From Nocardia sp. NBC_00508 (GTDB taxonomy: Bacteria > Actinomycetota > Actinomycetes > Mycobacteriales > Mycobacteriaceae): a stretch of DNA of 64,000 nt. Positions 44,445 through 52,876 of the stretch are shown here, one piece after another. Position 1 is the stretch's first letter, and each line of letters opens with the position of its first letter. The position numbers and the translations under genes were made by a program. A model generated the notes under the pieces. That model saw only the letters and a list, made by a program, of their open reading frames with translations, was not told the origin of the DNA and made no database searches. The stretch is taken from contig NZ_CP107852.1 of assembly GCF_036346875.1 (NCBI RefSeq), positions 6,758,001 through 6,822,000 on the forward strand, written 5' to 3'.

Positions 44445-45455
44445 ATGAACAAGGTACTCGTCACCGGTGGGGCGGGCTTCATCGGCTCGCATGTGGTGCG
44501 TCGGCTGCTGCGCCGTAATTCCGAGTTCGAGGTGACGGTCCTCGACGCGCTGACCTACGCCGGCCACCGCGACAACCTGGCAGACGTCCTCGGCTCGCCG
44601 CGGCTGCGGTTCGTGGAGGGCAACATCCTCGACGCGCGGTTGGTCGACTCCCTGATGCGCACCCACACCGCAGTGATTCATTTGGCTGCCGAGTCGCATG
44701 TGGACCGCAGCTTCTATCAGGCAGGCAACTTCCTGACCACGAACGTGCTGGGCACGCAGGTGCTGCTGGAGGCCGCGATGCGGCACGGGATCGGCAAGTT
44801 CGTGCATGTCTCCACCGATGAGGTGTACGGGCCGCTGGACTCCGCCGCCGCGACCGAGCAGTACCCGCTGCAGCCGACAGTCCCCTATGCCGCGTCGAAG
44901 GCGGCGTCGGATCTGGTGGCGATGTCGTACTTCCGCACCTTCGGTGTCCCGGTGTGTATCACTCGCTCCAGCAACAACTTCGGTCCGTGCCAGCATCCGG
45001 AGAAGATCATTCCGCTGTTCATCACTCGGCTGCTCAAGGACGGAACCGTGACGTTGCACGGCGACGGTGGGCATGTCCGCAATTGGCTGCCTGTCGAGGA
45101 CAACTGCCAGGGCCTGGAGTTGGTGCTGCGGGAGGGGGTACCGGGCGAGGTGTACAACCTCGGCGGCGGCGCCGATCTGACCAACCATGAGCTGACCGGG
45201 CGGATCCTCGCCGAGCTCGGACTGGGTTGGGGCCGTGTCCGGTACATTCCGGATCGGCGTAGCAACGACCGCCGCTACGCGATGGACTGGTCGAAGATCG
45301 CCGCGCTGGGTTACCAGCCGACACGCGCGTTCGGGCAAGCACTGGCCGACACCGTCCGCTGGTATCGCGACAACCCCAGCCGGTGGGCGCCGCTGCCACG
45401 GGATCCATCGGCGCCGATCGCGGTTATCACGCTCGACGCGGCGGATGGGCAGTGA
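44445..45455 (+). CDS. dTDP-glucose 4,6-dehydratase-like NDP-sugar dehydratase (RmlB family)
   Basis: 336 residues, an extended SDR. The Rossmann loop is GGAGFIGSH (8-16), LDALTYAGHRDNL is the RmlB nucleotide region, LAAESHVDRSF and HVSTDEVYG carry the catalytic Thr-Asp-Glu, and YAASKAASD holds Tyr/Lys. RSSNNFGPCQHPEKIIPLFI, HGDGGHVRNWLPVEDNC and VYNLGGGADLTN complete the pattern. It removes water from an NDP-hexose to give the 4-keto-6-deoxy sugar. The start is ATG 44445 after CAGGAGGGGACAGAGA. It leads an operon with ATP-grasp and DegT genes, so a modified amino sugar is the likely pathway product. Confidence 0.92.
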   Translation: MNKVLVTGGAGFIGSHVVRRLLRRNSEFEVTVLDALTYAGHRDNLADVLGSPRLRFVEGNILDARLVDSLMRTHTAVIHLAAESHVDRSFYQAGNFLTTNVLGTQVLLEAAMRHGIGKFVHVSTDEVYGPLDSAAATEQYPLQPTVPYAASKAASDLVAMSYFRTFGVPVCITRSSNNFGPCQHPEKIIPLFITRLLKDGTVTLHGDGGHVRNWLPVEDNCQGLELVLREGVPGEVYNLGGGADLTNHELTGRILAELGLGWGRVRYIPDRRSNDRRYAMDWSKIAALGYQPTRAFGQALADTVRWYRDNPSRWAPLPRDPSAPIAVITLDAADGQ

Positions 45456-45456
45456 G

Positions 45457-46479
45457 ATGGCACAGCGTGTACTGGTCACCGGGGTCGGTGGCCAGCCTGG
45501 CTTCGACCTGGCGCGCCGACTGCTCGAACTCGGTTGTGAAGTCGTCGCCACCGACGCCGATCCACTCGCCAACGGTCTCCTGCTGCCCGGCGTGACCCCG
45601 CGACTGACACCACCGGTCACAGCAGCCGACTACCCCGGCCAGTTGCTCGCGCTGTGCCGGGAGACTCGGCCGGATGCGCTCTGGTCGGCGGTCGAATCCG
45701 AACTCCCCCACCTGCTGGATCTGAGCAGCGATCTGGAGAAGACAGGGGTGCGGATGTGGCTTCCGCCGCGGCCAGCGGTGCGGGCGTGTTTGGACAAGGC
45801 GCTGTTCCATCAACTACTGACCGAACACAACGTTCCCACCCCAGCCAGTTGGCTGCCGTCTGAGATCGACGAGGTTCCGGACGGGGTCGCGTTGGTTGTG
45901 AAGCCGCGGCGCGGTCAGGGATCGAAGAATGTGGTGTTCTGCTCGACGCGTCGGCAAGCGCGCATGCTGTGCGAGCTGGTGCCCGAACCGATCATTCAAA
46001 CCAAGCTCGACGGGCACGAGTTCACCGCGGACTGCGTGATCGACCGCGGCGGTCGAGCATCGGTTGTCCTGCGGTATCGACTGCTCACCAAGGGCGGATT
46101 GTCAATGGTCAGCGAAACCTTCCACGACCAACAGGTGCACGACCGCGTTGTCCACACGCTGGAGGCTATCGGCACGTCTGGATTGTGCTGCGTCCAAGGT
46201 TTTGTGCGCGATTCCCCGGGCGAACGGGTGCTCATCACAGAGATGAACGCCCGGATCGCAGGAGGGTTCATGCTCGCCGAAGCAGCCGGCGCAGACCTGG
46301 TCGACCAGACTCTGGCGGGACTGTGGCAACGCCCGATTGATCACGATCGGTTGACCTATCGGCCTGGCGTTCGGTTGGCCAAAGCCACCACGACCCTTGC
46401 AGTCGTCGAAGACACCCGGCTCGGGGCAAGCAGCTCAACCGGACACGTCAGTGTTCCTAACGCGGAACGCAAGGAGTGA
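45457..46479 (+). CDS. ATP-grasp ligase (carbamoyl-phosphate-synthase-like)
   Basis: 340 residues from ATG 45457, one base after the dehydratase stop. The N-terminal nucleotide-like domain is RVLVTGVGGQPGFDLARRLL. The ATP-grasp core includes DKALFHQLLTEHNVPTPASW, ALVVKPRRGQGSKNV, ADCVIDRGG and EMNARIAGGFMLAEAAGADL with the Mg ligands Glu/Asn. Such enzymes join a carboxylate to an amine or another nucleophile through an acyl phosphate. With a sugar dehydratase and PLP aminotransferase, amidation or ligation of an amino acid to an amino sugar is a reasonable guess. Confidence 0.87.
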   Translation: MAQRVLVTGVGGQPGFDLARRLLELGCEVVATDADPLANGLLLPGVTPRLTPPVTAADYPGQLLALCRETRPDALWSAVESELPHLLDLSSDLEKTGVRMWLPPRPAVRACLDKALFHQLLTEHNVPTPASWLPSEIDEVPDGVALVVKPRRGQGSKNVVFCSTRRQARMLCELVPEPIIQTKLDGHEFTADCVIDRGGRASVVLRYRLLTKGGLSMVSETFHDQQVHDRVVHTLEAIGTSGLCCVQGFVRDSPGERVLITEMNARIAGGFMLAEAAGADLVDQTLAGLWQRPIDHDRLTYRPGVRLAKATTTLAVVEDTRLGASSSTGHVSVPNAERKE

Positions 46480-46481
46480 CG

Positions 46482-47609
46482 ATGACCAACTTTGATCCCG
46501 TCAGCAGGAACGCCGCACCGTTTCTACACGGCCCAGAATTCGCCGCGGTGACCGAGGCGCTGCAGGCCGGACAATACGGCCACAACACCGCAACCGAAAG
46601 ATTCGAATCCGAACTAGCACAGTTCCTAGGGGTACCGCAGGTTGTGGCGGTCTCCTCGTGCACCGCAGCACTGCACGTCGGACTGCTGCTGGCCGGTGTA
46701 GGGCCAGGCGATGAAGTCGTGGTGCCGTCACAAACCTTCTGCGCCACCGTCCAAGCGATCCTGATGACCGGCGCGCACCCCCGATTCGCTGACATCGACG
46801 CCACCACGCTGTCTGTCACTAGCGCCACGGTGCTCGAGGCGATCACGCCGCGCACGCGGGCGGTGGTGCCGGTCCTCTACGGCGGACGCGCGGTCGATCT
46901 CGGCGACCTTCAGCGGGAACTGGACGAGCGCGGTATCACGGTGGTCGAGGACGCCGCGCACGCCTTCGGCTCTCGCCTCGGCACGATCCGGGTCGGCGCC
47001 ACCGGCGCGCTGACGGCGTTCTCCTTCGGACCGATCAAGAACTTGACCTGCGGCGAAGGCGGCGCATTGATCCCGCGCACACCCGCGCAAACCGATCGAG
47101 CACGAACCCTGCGGCTGCTCGGGGTCAGCCAGTCGCAGGCCACCCGCATCCGCTCGACCACCTACGACGTAGACACCTTCGGTTGGCGCTACCACCTATC
47201 AGCACTGCACGCGGCGATCGGCAGTGCGCAGCTGGCCCGTTTCGACGCGATCGAGACCGCGCGCAAGACGCTGTGGCGTGCCTACGCCCGCGCGCTGGCG
47301 GACCTGGACGGCGTCACGATGGTTGATGTCGACGTGGAACACAGTGTGCCATTCAACTGCGTAGTGCGAGTCGCGAAGCGCGACAGCGTATTCCAGTTCA
47401 TGCGTGACCGCGGGATCGGTGTCGGAGTGCATTACCCGCCGAACCACACCCAGCCCGCATTCGCGCAGTGGTCGCGGCCGCTGCCGGTCACCGAGGCGAC
47501 CGCCGACGAGATCATGAGCCTGCCGTTTCATCCGGCCATGACCGAACCGGACGTGGCCCGGGTTGCGGCGACACTCCGGGACGCGATCGCCTACAGCCGA
47601 CGGTCGTAG
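46482..47609 (+). CDS. DegT/DnrJ/EryC1/StrS-family PLP aminotransferase
   Basis: 375 residues from ATG 46482, with AAGGAG 7 bases upstream; an in-frame GTG at 46476 overlaps the previous stop. Family motifs: SSCTAALHVGLLLAGVGPGD (phosphate cup), VVPSQTFCATVQAI, VVEDAAHAFGSRLG (Asp to PLP nitrogen), and the Schiff-base Lys in FSFGPIKNLTCGEGG. GVHYPPNHTQPAF closes the sugar-binding region. These enzymes aminate keto sugars, here probably the 4-keto sugar made by the neighbouring dehydratase. Its 3' end overlaps the convergent MurG-like gene by 19 bases. Confidence 0.92.
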   Translation: MTNFDPVSRNAAPFLHGPEFAAVTEALQAGQYGHNTATERFESELAQFLGVPQVVAVSSCTAALHVGLLLAGVGPGDEVVVPSQTFCATVQAILMTGAHPRFADIDATTLSVTSATVLEAITPRTRAVVPVLYGGRAVDLGDLQRELDERGITVVEDAAHAFGSRLGTIRVGATGALTAFSFGPIKNLTCGEGGALIPRTPAQTDRARTLRLLGVSQSQATRIRSTTYDVDTFGWRYHLSALHAAIGSAQLARFDAIETARKTLWRAYARALADLDGVTMVDVDVEHSVPFNCVVRVAKRDSVFQFMRDRGIGVGVHYPPNHTQPAFAQWSRPLPVTEATADEIMSLPFHPAMTEPDVARVAATLRDAIAYSRRS

Positions 47610-48802
47610 CAGGCTACGGAGATCAGGATCTGCGCCAGTTCCCTTGCTGCGTTGGGGCGCCCGTGTTCGCGGGCGTGCTCGGCGATCGTTGCTCGGCGGC
47701 TCGGGTCGGTGAGTAGCGGTTCGATCGCTTCCCGCAACCTCGGCGCCGCAACGTCCCTGAGCAGCGCGACCGCCGCCCCGTGCTCAGCGAGGGTGGCGGC
47801 GTTGTGGGCTTGCTCGTTACCCGCCGAGGACGCCAGCGGGATCAGCACCGATGCTTTGCCCAGCGCGGTGAGCTCCGCGATGGTGCCCGCACCGCTACGT
47901 GAGATGACCACATCAGCCAACGCGAACACATCCGCCAACTCAGGACCGATGAACTCGGTGACCACATAGCGTTTGCCCAACGCTGCGTCAAGGGTGGCGG
48001 CGTGCTCGCGGAGTTCGGTGACCGATGTCTTGCCGCATTGATGGATGACATTGGCACGCTGCAGCAGCCACGGCAACAGCTCACGCACGACACGGTTTAT
48101 CTGGACCGCGCCCTGCGCACCACCAGTGACATAAATGGTCGGCAAGCTGCGATCGAACCCGTGGACGCCGAGGGCGGCGATCGCTTTGTCAGCGTCGCCG
48201 TCGAATAGTTCGGGCCGCACAGGATTACCGGTGAAGGCGGACTTCGCTACAGCGCGCCGCGGCAGCAACGGCAGACTTGATTCCGACGACAGGGCGACGC
48301 GGGTCGCAAGGCGGGCCAGCACCCGGTTGGCCAGGCCCAACCGGACCGTCTGCTCGTGCACCACCAACGGCCGACGCCGCAGCCAGGCCGCCAACCCGAC
48401 CGGCACGGTGACATACCCGCCGGTCGCGAGCACGACATCCGGTTGGAACCGGCCCACCGTGCGCCAGGCTTGGGCGATACCGAGCGGGACACGCAGCATG
48501 TCCACAGCATTGGCACGAGTGAACATCTTCAACGGGTTGGCCGCGCGACGAATCTTGCCTGTCGCCACCGCAGCGAACCGGATACCCTCGCCAGCCGCGA
48601 CTGTGGACTCCAACCCGCCGGCCTGCCCGACCCACAACACTTCGAGCCGATACCCGCGGGCGGCCAGTTCCTCACGCAACGTTCGAACTGTGGTGACGGC
48701 AGGATAGACATGCCCACCAGTACCACCTGCGGCCACGAGCAGCTGAACATCCGAATGCCGCGAACCTGCCGAGTTTCCGTTGATGGCTGTACTCCCACTC
48801 AT
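47591..48802 (-). CDS. MurG-like glycosyltransferase (GT28), probably not housekeeping MurG
   Basis: 403 residues of the GT-B fold. The N-terminal AAGGTGGHVYPAV loop, GLESTVAAGEGIRFAAV, TGGYVTVPVGLAAWL, GNPVRPELFD, TGGAQGAVQINR and the UDP-GlcNAc-binding VVISRSGAGTIAELTALGKA and GNEQAHNA all match MurG. No cell-division or murein genes are near. It is convergent with an NDP-sugar/aminotransferase operon, which suggests a specialised paralogue that attaches GlcNAc or a modified amino sugar to a lipid or other acceptor. The family adds UDP-GlcNAc to lipid I. Confidence 0.87.
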   Translation of the reverse strand: MSGSTAINGNSAGSRHSDVQLLVAAGGTGGHVYPAVTTVRTLREELAARGYRLEVLWVGQAGGLESTVAAGEGIRFAAVATGKIRRAANPLKMFTRANAVDMLRVPLGIAQAWRTVGRFQPDVVLATGGYVTVPVGLAAWLRRRPLVVHEQTVRLGLANRVLARLATRVALSSESSLPLLPRRAVAKSAFTGNPVRPELFDGDADKAIAALGVHGFDRSLPTIYVTGGAQGAVQINRVVRELLPWLLQRANVIHQCGKTSVTELREHAATLDAALGKRYVVTEFIGPELADVFALADVVISRSGAGTIAELTALGKASVLIPLASSAGNEQAHNAATLAEHGAAVALLRDVAAPRLREAIEPLLTDPSRRATIAEHAREHGRPNAARELAQILISVACYDRRL

Positions 48803-49383
48803 GAAGCCGAGGTCCGTTTGGATTGGAGGGCACGACGTTATCAGTTGAACGGGCTGTCACCCGTGAGCAACGCGAGCTCCTTCGTGCCGATCCCGTCCAC
48901 GACTGGTTTGTACTGTGCTGCAACGTGTTTGTACCTCACGGCGGCATCATGCCGTTCGCACGACCGTGTGGGCAGTGACTGTAGGCGCAAGGATCGGTTT
49001 GTAACGCCCAGACCTTGAATCGTTCGACCTCAACAAGTCCAAGATCTCGGTTCCGCACTGGCCGACCTCCCTCGACATCAACCGGTCCCGGTAGTGGTAA
49101 TCGGCGATCCGCGCGGAGCGCAAACTATCGCGGTGCGTACCAAATCCTGTACGCGGTGCTCGCACGACGCGACGGGTCGGTGGCGGGTCGAACCAGGGCA
49201 GTCAACTGAACACCGCTGGGTGTGGGCGCCGCCCAGGCCTATTGCCCCACTGGGGCGGTCACCGGGTCGGGCGAACGTGTGAAAGGAATCGTGGTCATCG
49301 CTCGCAGCGACCTGCCCCGAACCGTGGCATCGGGGGCCGTAATGGCTCGGGTGCCGAAAATTTGACGTGCGAGACGGGACTCC
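48803..49383. other. Intergenic region upstream of the MurG-like gene
   Basis: 581 bases with no supportable gene. The part next to 48803 presumably carries the minus-strand promoter of the glycosyltransferase. Short frames on both strands are Arg-rich and look like shadows. Confidence 0.5.
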
Positions 49384-49641
49384 CTACGTCAAGTCCTCCG
49401 GCACAGGAAGGTCGTCCATCAGTCGTCCTGGTGTGGTCTGCAGACCGGCAGCGAACTTCATGATGTTCTCCACCCGTGGGCTGCGTTGTCCGCGTTCGAC
49501 TTGTCCGAGGTAGGTCCAGTGGACTCCGCAGGCGTGCGCGGCGGCTTCTTGGCTCCAGCCGAGTTCGGTGCGGCGGGCGCGTACTCGTGCTCCGAACGCC
49601 GCAGCGGTCGGATTGAGCGCGGGCTTGCCTGGGCTGGACAT
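49384..49641 (-). CDS. Small XRE-family regulator, 85 aa
   Basis: 85 residues, almost entirely a Cro/CI helix-turn-helix: FGARVRARRTELGWSQEAAA, then ACGVHWTYLGQVERGQRSP and a short tail. The start at 49641 gives MSSPGKPALNPTAAAFG. It is divergent from an AbrB-like gene across 262 bases that contain direct repeats. Small XRE proteins of this size often act as repressors in antitoxin-like or mobile-element modules. Confidence 0.87.
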   Translation of the reverse strand: MSSPGKPALNPTAAAFGARVRARRTELGWSQEAAAHACGVHWTYLGQVERGQRSPRVENIMKFAAGLQTTPGRLMDDLPVPEDLT

Positions 49642-49681
49642 ATCGGCCCAAGCACATACGTCCCACGCGTATTGATCCAGA

Positions 49682-49729
49682 GCGTAATCGTCCTATGCCC
49701 TTCCGTCTCATGCGTAAACGTCCTATAAT
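49682..49729 (+). promoter_or_regulatory. Promoter-like boxes with direct repeats
   Basis: TTCCGT (49701-49706) and TATAAT (49724-49729) are 17 bases apart and point toward the AbrB-like gene. A 15-base direct repeat, GCGTAA(T/A)CGTCCTAT, occurs at 49682-49696 and 49712-49726, spaced exactly 30 bases (about three helical turns) and overlapping the -10 box. This is a good operator candidate for the divergent XRE protein. Confidence 0.6.
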
Positions 49730-49903
49730 GCGGGTCCGCGACGCTGCGCTTCATCGGGCGCATCGCATCAGCTGCCCGCTTTCTCAGCACGACACCATGT
49801 GATAGCCACTTCTCGGCAACCATGCAGTGAATGCACATCCGTTCCCAACGAAGAGATCGGAGCATGACATGTACCTTGTTGGCGTTGGCCCCGTGGAGGC
49901 TGC

Positions 49904-50341
49904 ATGACGCCGATTAAACGGCCGACGGGTACGACCGCGGCGGTGGCTCGCCCGCTGATTCCGGCGATCCCGTTGCCGGATTTGGCTGCCCTGGCACCCA
50001 TCCGTGGCGAGCACCAGCACTACGCCGTATCTACGATGAACCAGCATGGCCGATTGTGCCTGAAACGAATAACCGACGAGCTGGGCTGGTCGGATTCGCG
50101 ATCCCTTGCCGTGGGCATTGATGCCGGAGCGGTCGTTCTCACGGCGGGGTCGGCGGCGCGATCGGCGCAGCTGCGCGACGGTTGGATATACCTCTCGGCC
50201 GACATACGCCGCGGGTGTCTGCTCTGCCCAGGCGATCACGTCCTGATGGTCGGGTCCGTGACTCGGTCATCGGTGACGCTCTATCCGCCCCACGTGCTTG
50301 CTGCCCTCCTCGCAGCCCGCCACCACGACAACGCGGAGGTG
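49904..50341 (+). pseudogene. AbrB/SpoVT-like protein interrupted by an IS
   Basis: From ATG 49904, about 146 codons are intact before the IS. The core HYAVSTMNQHGRLCLKRITD and RSLAVGIDAGAVVLTAG, followed by LSADIRRGCLLCPGDHVLMV, resembles the swapped-hairpin AbrB-like proteins of actinomycetes. Little of the C-terminus is missing, since homologues end soon after the LAALLAARH segment. The right-hand continuation is not found after the IS; a GNAT remnant is there instead. Confidence 0.65.
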
Positions 50342-50388
50342 GGGACTGCTGCACGGATAGGTGACAACCGAGTTGGCTTGCCCTTCGG

Positions 50389-50703
50389 GTGGGCTGGAAG
50401 GATGTCATCGTGCCGAAGCCCTATCCCCGTGAGTTCCGCGACGATGTCGTGCGTGTGGCTCGCAATCGCGACGATGGTGTGACGCTGGAGCAGATCGCCG
50501 CCGATTTCGGGATCCACCCGATGACGCTGTCGAAATGGATGCGTCAGGCCGACGTCGACGAGGGAACCAAACCGGGCACCAGCACGAGCGAGTCGGCCGA
50601 GCTGCGGGCGGCGAAACGGCGAATCCGGTTGCTGGAGCAGGAGAACGAGGTCCTCAAACGGGCCGCCGCTTATTTCGCGCAGGCGAACCTGCCGGGAAAA
50701 TGA
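50389..50703 (+). CDS. IS3-family transposase OrfA, copy 2
   Basis: It encodes the same protein as OrfA at 9234-9548: 104 residues with helix-turn-helix and C-terminal leucine-zipper helix. The stop overlaps the orfB start as ATGA beside the A-rich frameshift site. It appears functional and, with orfB, could supply transposase for both copies. Confidence 0.92.
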   Translation: MGWKDVIVPKPYPREFRDDVVRVARNRDDGVTLEQIAADFGIHPMTLSKWMRQADVDEGTKPGTSTSESAELRAAKRRIRLLEQENEVLKRAAAYFAQANLPGK

Positions 50704-51572
50704 TCTACCCGCTCGTCCGCGAGCTGGCCGAAGACGGGATCCCCGTCACGGTGACGTGCCGGGTGCTGAAACTGGCTCGTCAGCCGTACTACCGATGGCT
50801 GGCCGAACCGGTCACTGCCGCCGAACTCGACCAGGCGTATCGGGCCAACGCGCTGTTCGACGCCCATCGCGACGATCCCGAATTCGGGTACCGATTTCTC
50901 GCCGACGAGGCCCGCGCCGCCGGTGAACCGATGGCCGACCGCACTGCATGGCGGATCTGTTCGGCCCAGGGCTGGTGGAGTGCGTTCGGCAAGAAGCGAC
51001 GCGGAAAGGGCAAGGCCGGCCCGCCGGTCCACGATGACCTGGTCCAACGCGACTTCACCGCTGAGGCTCCGAATCGGTTGTGGCTGGCCGACATTTCCGA
51101 ACATCAGACAGGCGAGGGCAAGCTCTACATTTGTGCGGTCAAGGACGTCTATTCCAACCGGATCGTCGGCTACTCCATCGACTCACGCATGAAATCGGCG
51201 CTGGCGGTGCACGCGCTCAACAATGCGGTGGCTCGCCGTGGCGAGGTGGCCGGTTGCATTCTGCACACCGACCGCGGATCGCAATTTCGCAGCCGGAAAT
51301 TCGTGCGAGCCCTGACTCGTCACGGCATGGCCGGGTCGATGGGCCGTGTCGGCGCGGCCGGTGACAATGCCGCCATGGAGAGTTTCTTCGCGCTGCTGCA
51401 GAAGAATGTCCTCGACCGCCGATCCTGGTGCAGCCGTGAGGAATTGCGCATCGCGATCGTCACCTGGATCGAACGGACCTACCACCGCCGCCGACGCCAA
51501 GCTACCCTCGGCCGTTTGACGCCGGTCCAATACGAGACCATCATGACCCCACCGGCCAGTCAGGCCGCGTGA
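50700..51572 (+). CDS. IS3-family transposase OrfB, copy 2
   Basis: It encodes the same protein as OrfB at 9545-10417, with the complete DDE integrase core (LWLADISEHQ, CILHTDRGSQF, NAAMESFFALLQ). The protein ends PPASQAA, 32 bases before the right terminus of the IS. It is intact, so this copy should be mobile even though its flanks show a past rearrangement. Confidence 0.93.
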   Translation: MIYPLVRELAEDGIPVTVTCRVLKLARQPYYRWLAEPVTAAELDQAYRANALFDAHRDDPEFGYRFLADEARAAGEPMADRTAWRICSAQGWWSAFGKKRRGKGKAGPPVHDDLVQRDFTAEAPNRLWLADISEHQTGEGKLYICAVKDVYSNRIVGYSIDSRMKSALAVHALNNAVARRGEVAGCILHTDRGSQFRSRKFVRALTRHGMAGSMGRVGAAGDNAAMESFFALLQKNVLDRRSWCSREELRIAIVTWIERTYHRRRRQATLGRLTPVQYETIMTPPASQAA

Positions 51573-51604
51573 TCGAATCTGTCACCCGATCGTGCAGCAG
51601 TCCC

Positions 51605-52015
51605 TTTATTAGTGCACGCACGCTGTCTGATTACTGGCTCTACGCCAAGCTGTTCTCCTCGACCTGCCCCATCGCGATTGGCGAGGACAACACCATCACT
51701 GGAGCGGTGATCGCATTCCGAAGCCAAAACGACCCCACAGACGTGTACGTCCAGGACGTCATGACCCACCCCCAGCACCGGCAACGCGGCGTCGCGCGAG
51801 CGCTTCTGCACAGCGTGCGATCACAGGCCGAGAAGTGGGGCTGCGAGCGCTTGTATCTGACATCCGAACCCGACAACCATGCAGCGCACGCCAGTTGGAC
51901 TACCCTTGGCTTCGTCAACGTGCCCGGCGACCATGAAACCAACGGCATATCCGTCATCACCGACTTCAAAGGCCCGGGCCGAAGCCGTGCTGTCTACGAA
52001 CTGCCTCTGACTTGA
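51605..52015 (+). pseudogene. GNAT acetyltransferase lacking its N-terminus
   Basis: The frame after the IS shows the GNAT core: VYVQDVMTHPQHRQRGVARA leading to LLHSVRSQAEKWGCERLYL, with the acetyl-CoA loop QRGVARALL, then AAHASWTTLGFVNVP and a natural end YELPLT. Roughly the first 30-40 residues are missing, cut by the IS. The open frame extends back into IS sequence, so a fusion product could be read, but it would lack a native start. Confidence 0.82.
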
Positions 52016-52199
52016 GTGGCGAAGCTAGCGACTTGCTCAAACGGCTGCACCCGGCGGACTACATGAGGCCACTGGCGTTCCGGATCGTTTAGCAGTGGCG
52101 TCTTGCCGGTCTGGCGCAGCACCTCGCTGATGCGGATTCTGGCGGCGGCAGTGATCTCACACGACAATCTCGCCACGGCTTTCTGCCTTTACGATGACG

Positions 52200-52739
52200 T
52201 CACCCGACGGGAATCCAGTACTGGCATATGCCGCCCGCGGTAGTGGCGTCGAGCGTGCCTCCACATGCGGTAATGATCCGGCGTGATGCAATGTTGTCGA
52301 CGCGGCAGGTGAGCCGGGCGCGGGTGATACCGAGAGCCTTTGCCAGCGGCAGCGTTTGGCGGAGGATCTCGGTTCCCCAGCCGCGACGGCGGAACTGTGG
52401 CGCGACGACGTAGCCGATGTGGCCACCCCAGCGCATGAGGTCGTCAGTGAGATGGTGTCGTATGTCGCTACTCCCTACGAGCGCGCCGTCGATCTCGGCG
52501 ACAAGGAACGTGTACGGAACAGTATTCGCGGGTAGGCCGACGCCGCGGCAGGCGTTGTCCTGCAGCGCCAGGTACTCATCCCACGTGATGCCCGGCTGGT
52601 AGTCCTTCGCGAACGTCAGCCCCTCATCCATGATCGCTGTCCGCAGGGTCAGGAAGCGTTCTTCGTCGCATGGTCCAAGCGGCCGGACGACCAGCGTCGG
52701 CAAATGTGTCACGGGACGATGCTGACGCGGCAAGTCCAT
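52200..52739 (-). CDS. GNAT-family N-acetyltransferase
   Basis: 179 residues from ATG 52739; the frame extends to a TTG at 52829, but alignment with the paralogue downstream favours the shorter form. Motifs: LVVRPLGPCDEERFLTLRTA at the start, YTFLVAEIDGALVGSSDIRH, then the acetyl-CoA loop VAPQFRRRGWGTEILRQTL and a conserved NIASRRIITACGG. It is about half identical to the neighbouring gene at 52877-53419, a tandem duplication. The acceptor amine is unknown. Confidence 0.85.
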   Translation of the reverse strand: MDLPRQHRPVTHLPTLVVRPLGPCDEERFLTLRTAIMDEGLTFAKDYQPGITWDEYLALQDNACRGVGLPANTVPYTFLVAEIDGALVGSSDIRHHLTDDLMRWGGHIGYVVAPQFRRRGWGTEILRQTLPLAKALGITRARLTCRVDNIASRRIITACGGTLDATTAGGICQYWIPVG

Positions 52740-52876
52740 TGGCTGCAACGAGATTTCGACGTGGGATAGATTCCTCAGCGGTCTCAAGCTGCGCCGCCCC
52801 CGATGCTGAAGGACCACCTCGACCGCCAATCAATCGATGAGTCCGATCGTGGTGGGCGGCGCGCGCCACATGTCTG

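Larger units (their letters stand above)
50342..51604. mobile_element. IS3-family insertion sequence, copy 2
   Basis: The copy appears identical to the IS at 9187-10449, in the same orientation, 1263 bp, with the same termini. Its flanks differ: GTG on the left, TTT on the right, so no target duplication. The left neighbour is an AbrB-like gene cut at its end. The right neighbour is an acetyltransferase lacking its start. This indicates an adjacent deletion or recombination after insertion. Confidence 0.95.

Noticed and set aside
9184..51607. Classical composite transposon bounded by the two IS3 copies
   Set aside because: The outer flanks (TTC and TTT) are not a matching target duplication, and copy 1 has its own clean duplication, so each IS probably arrived separately.
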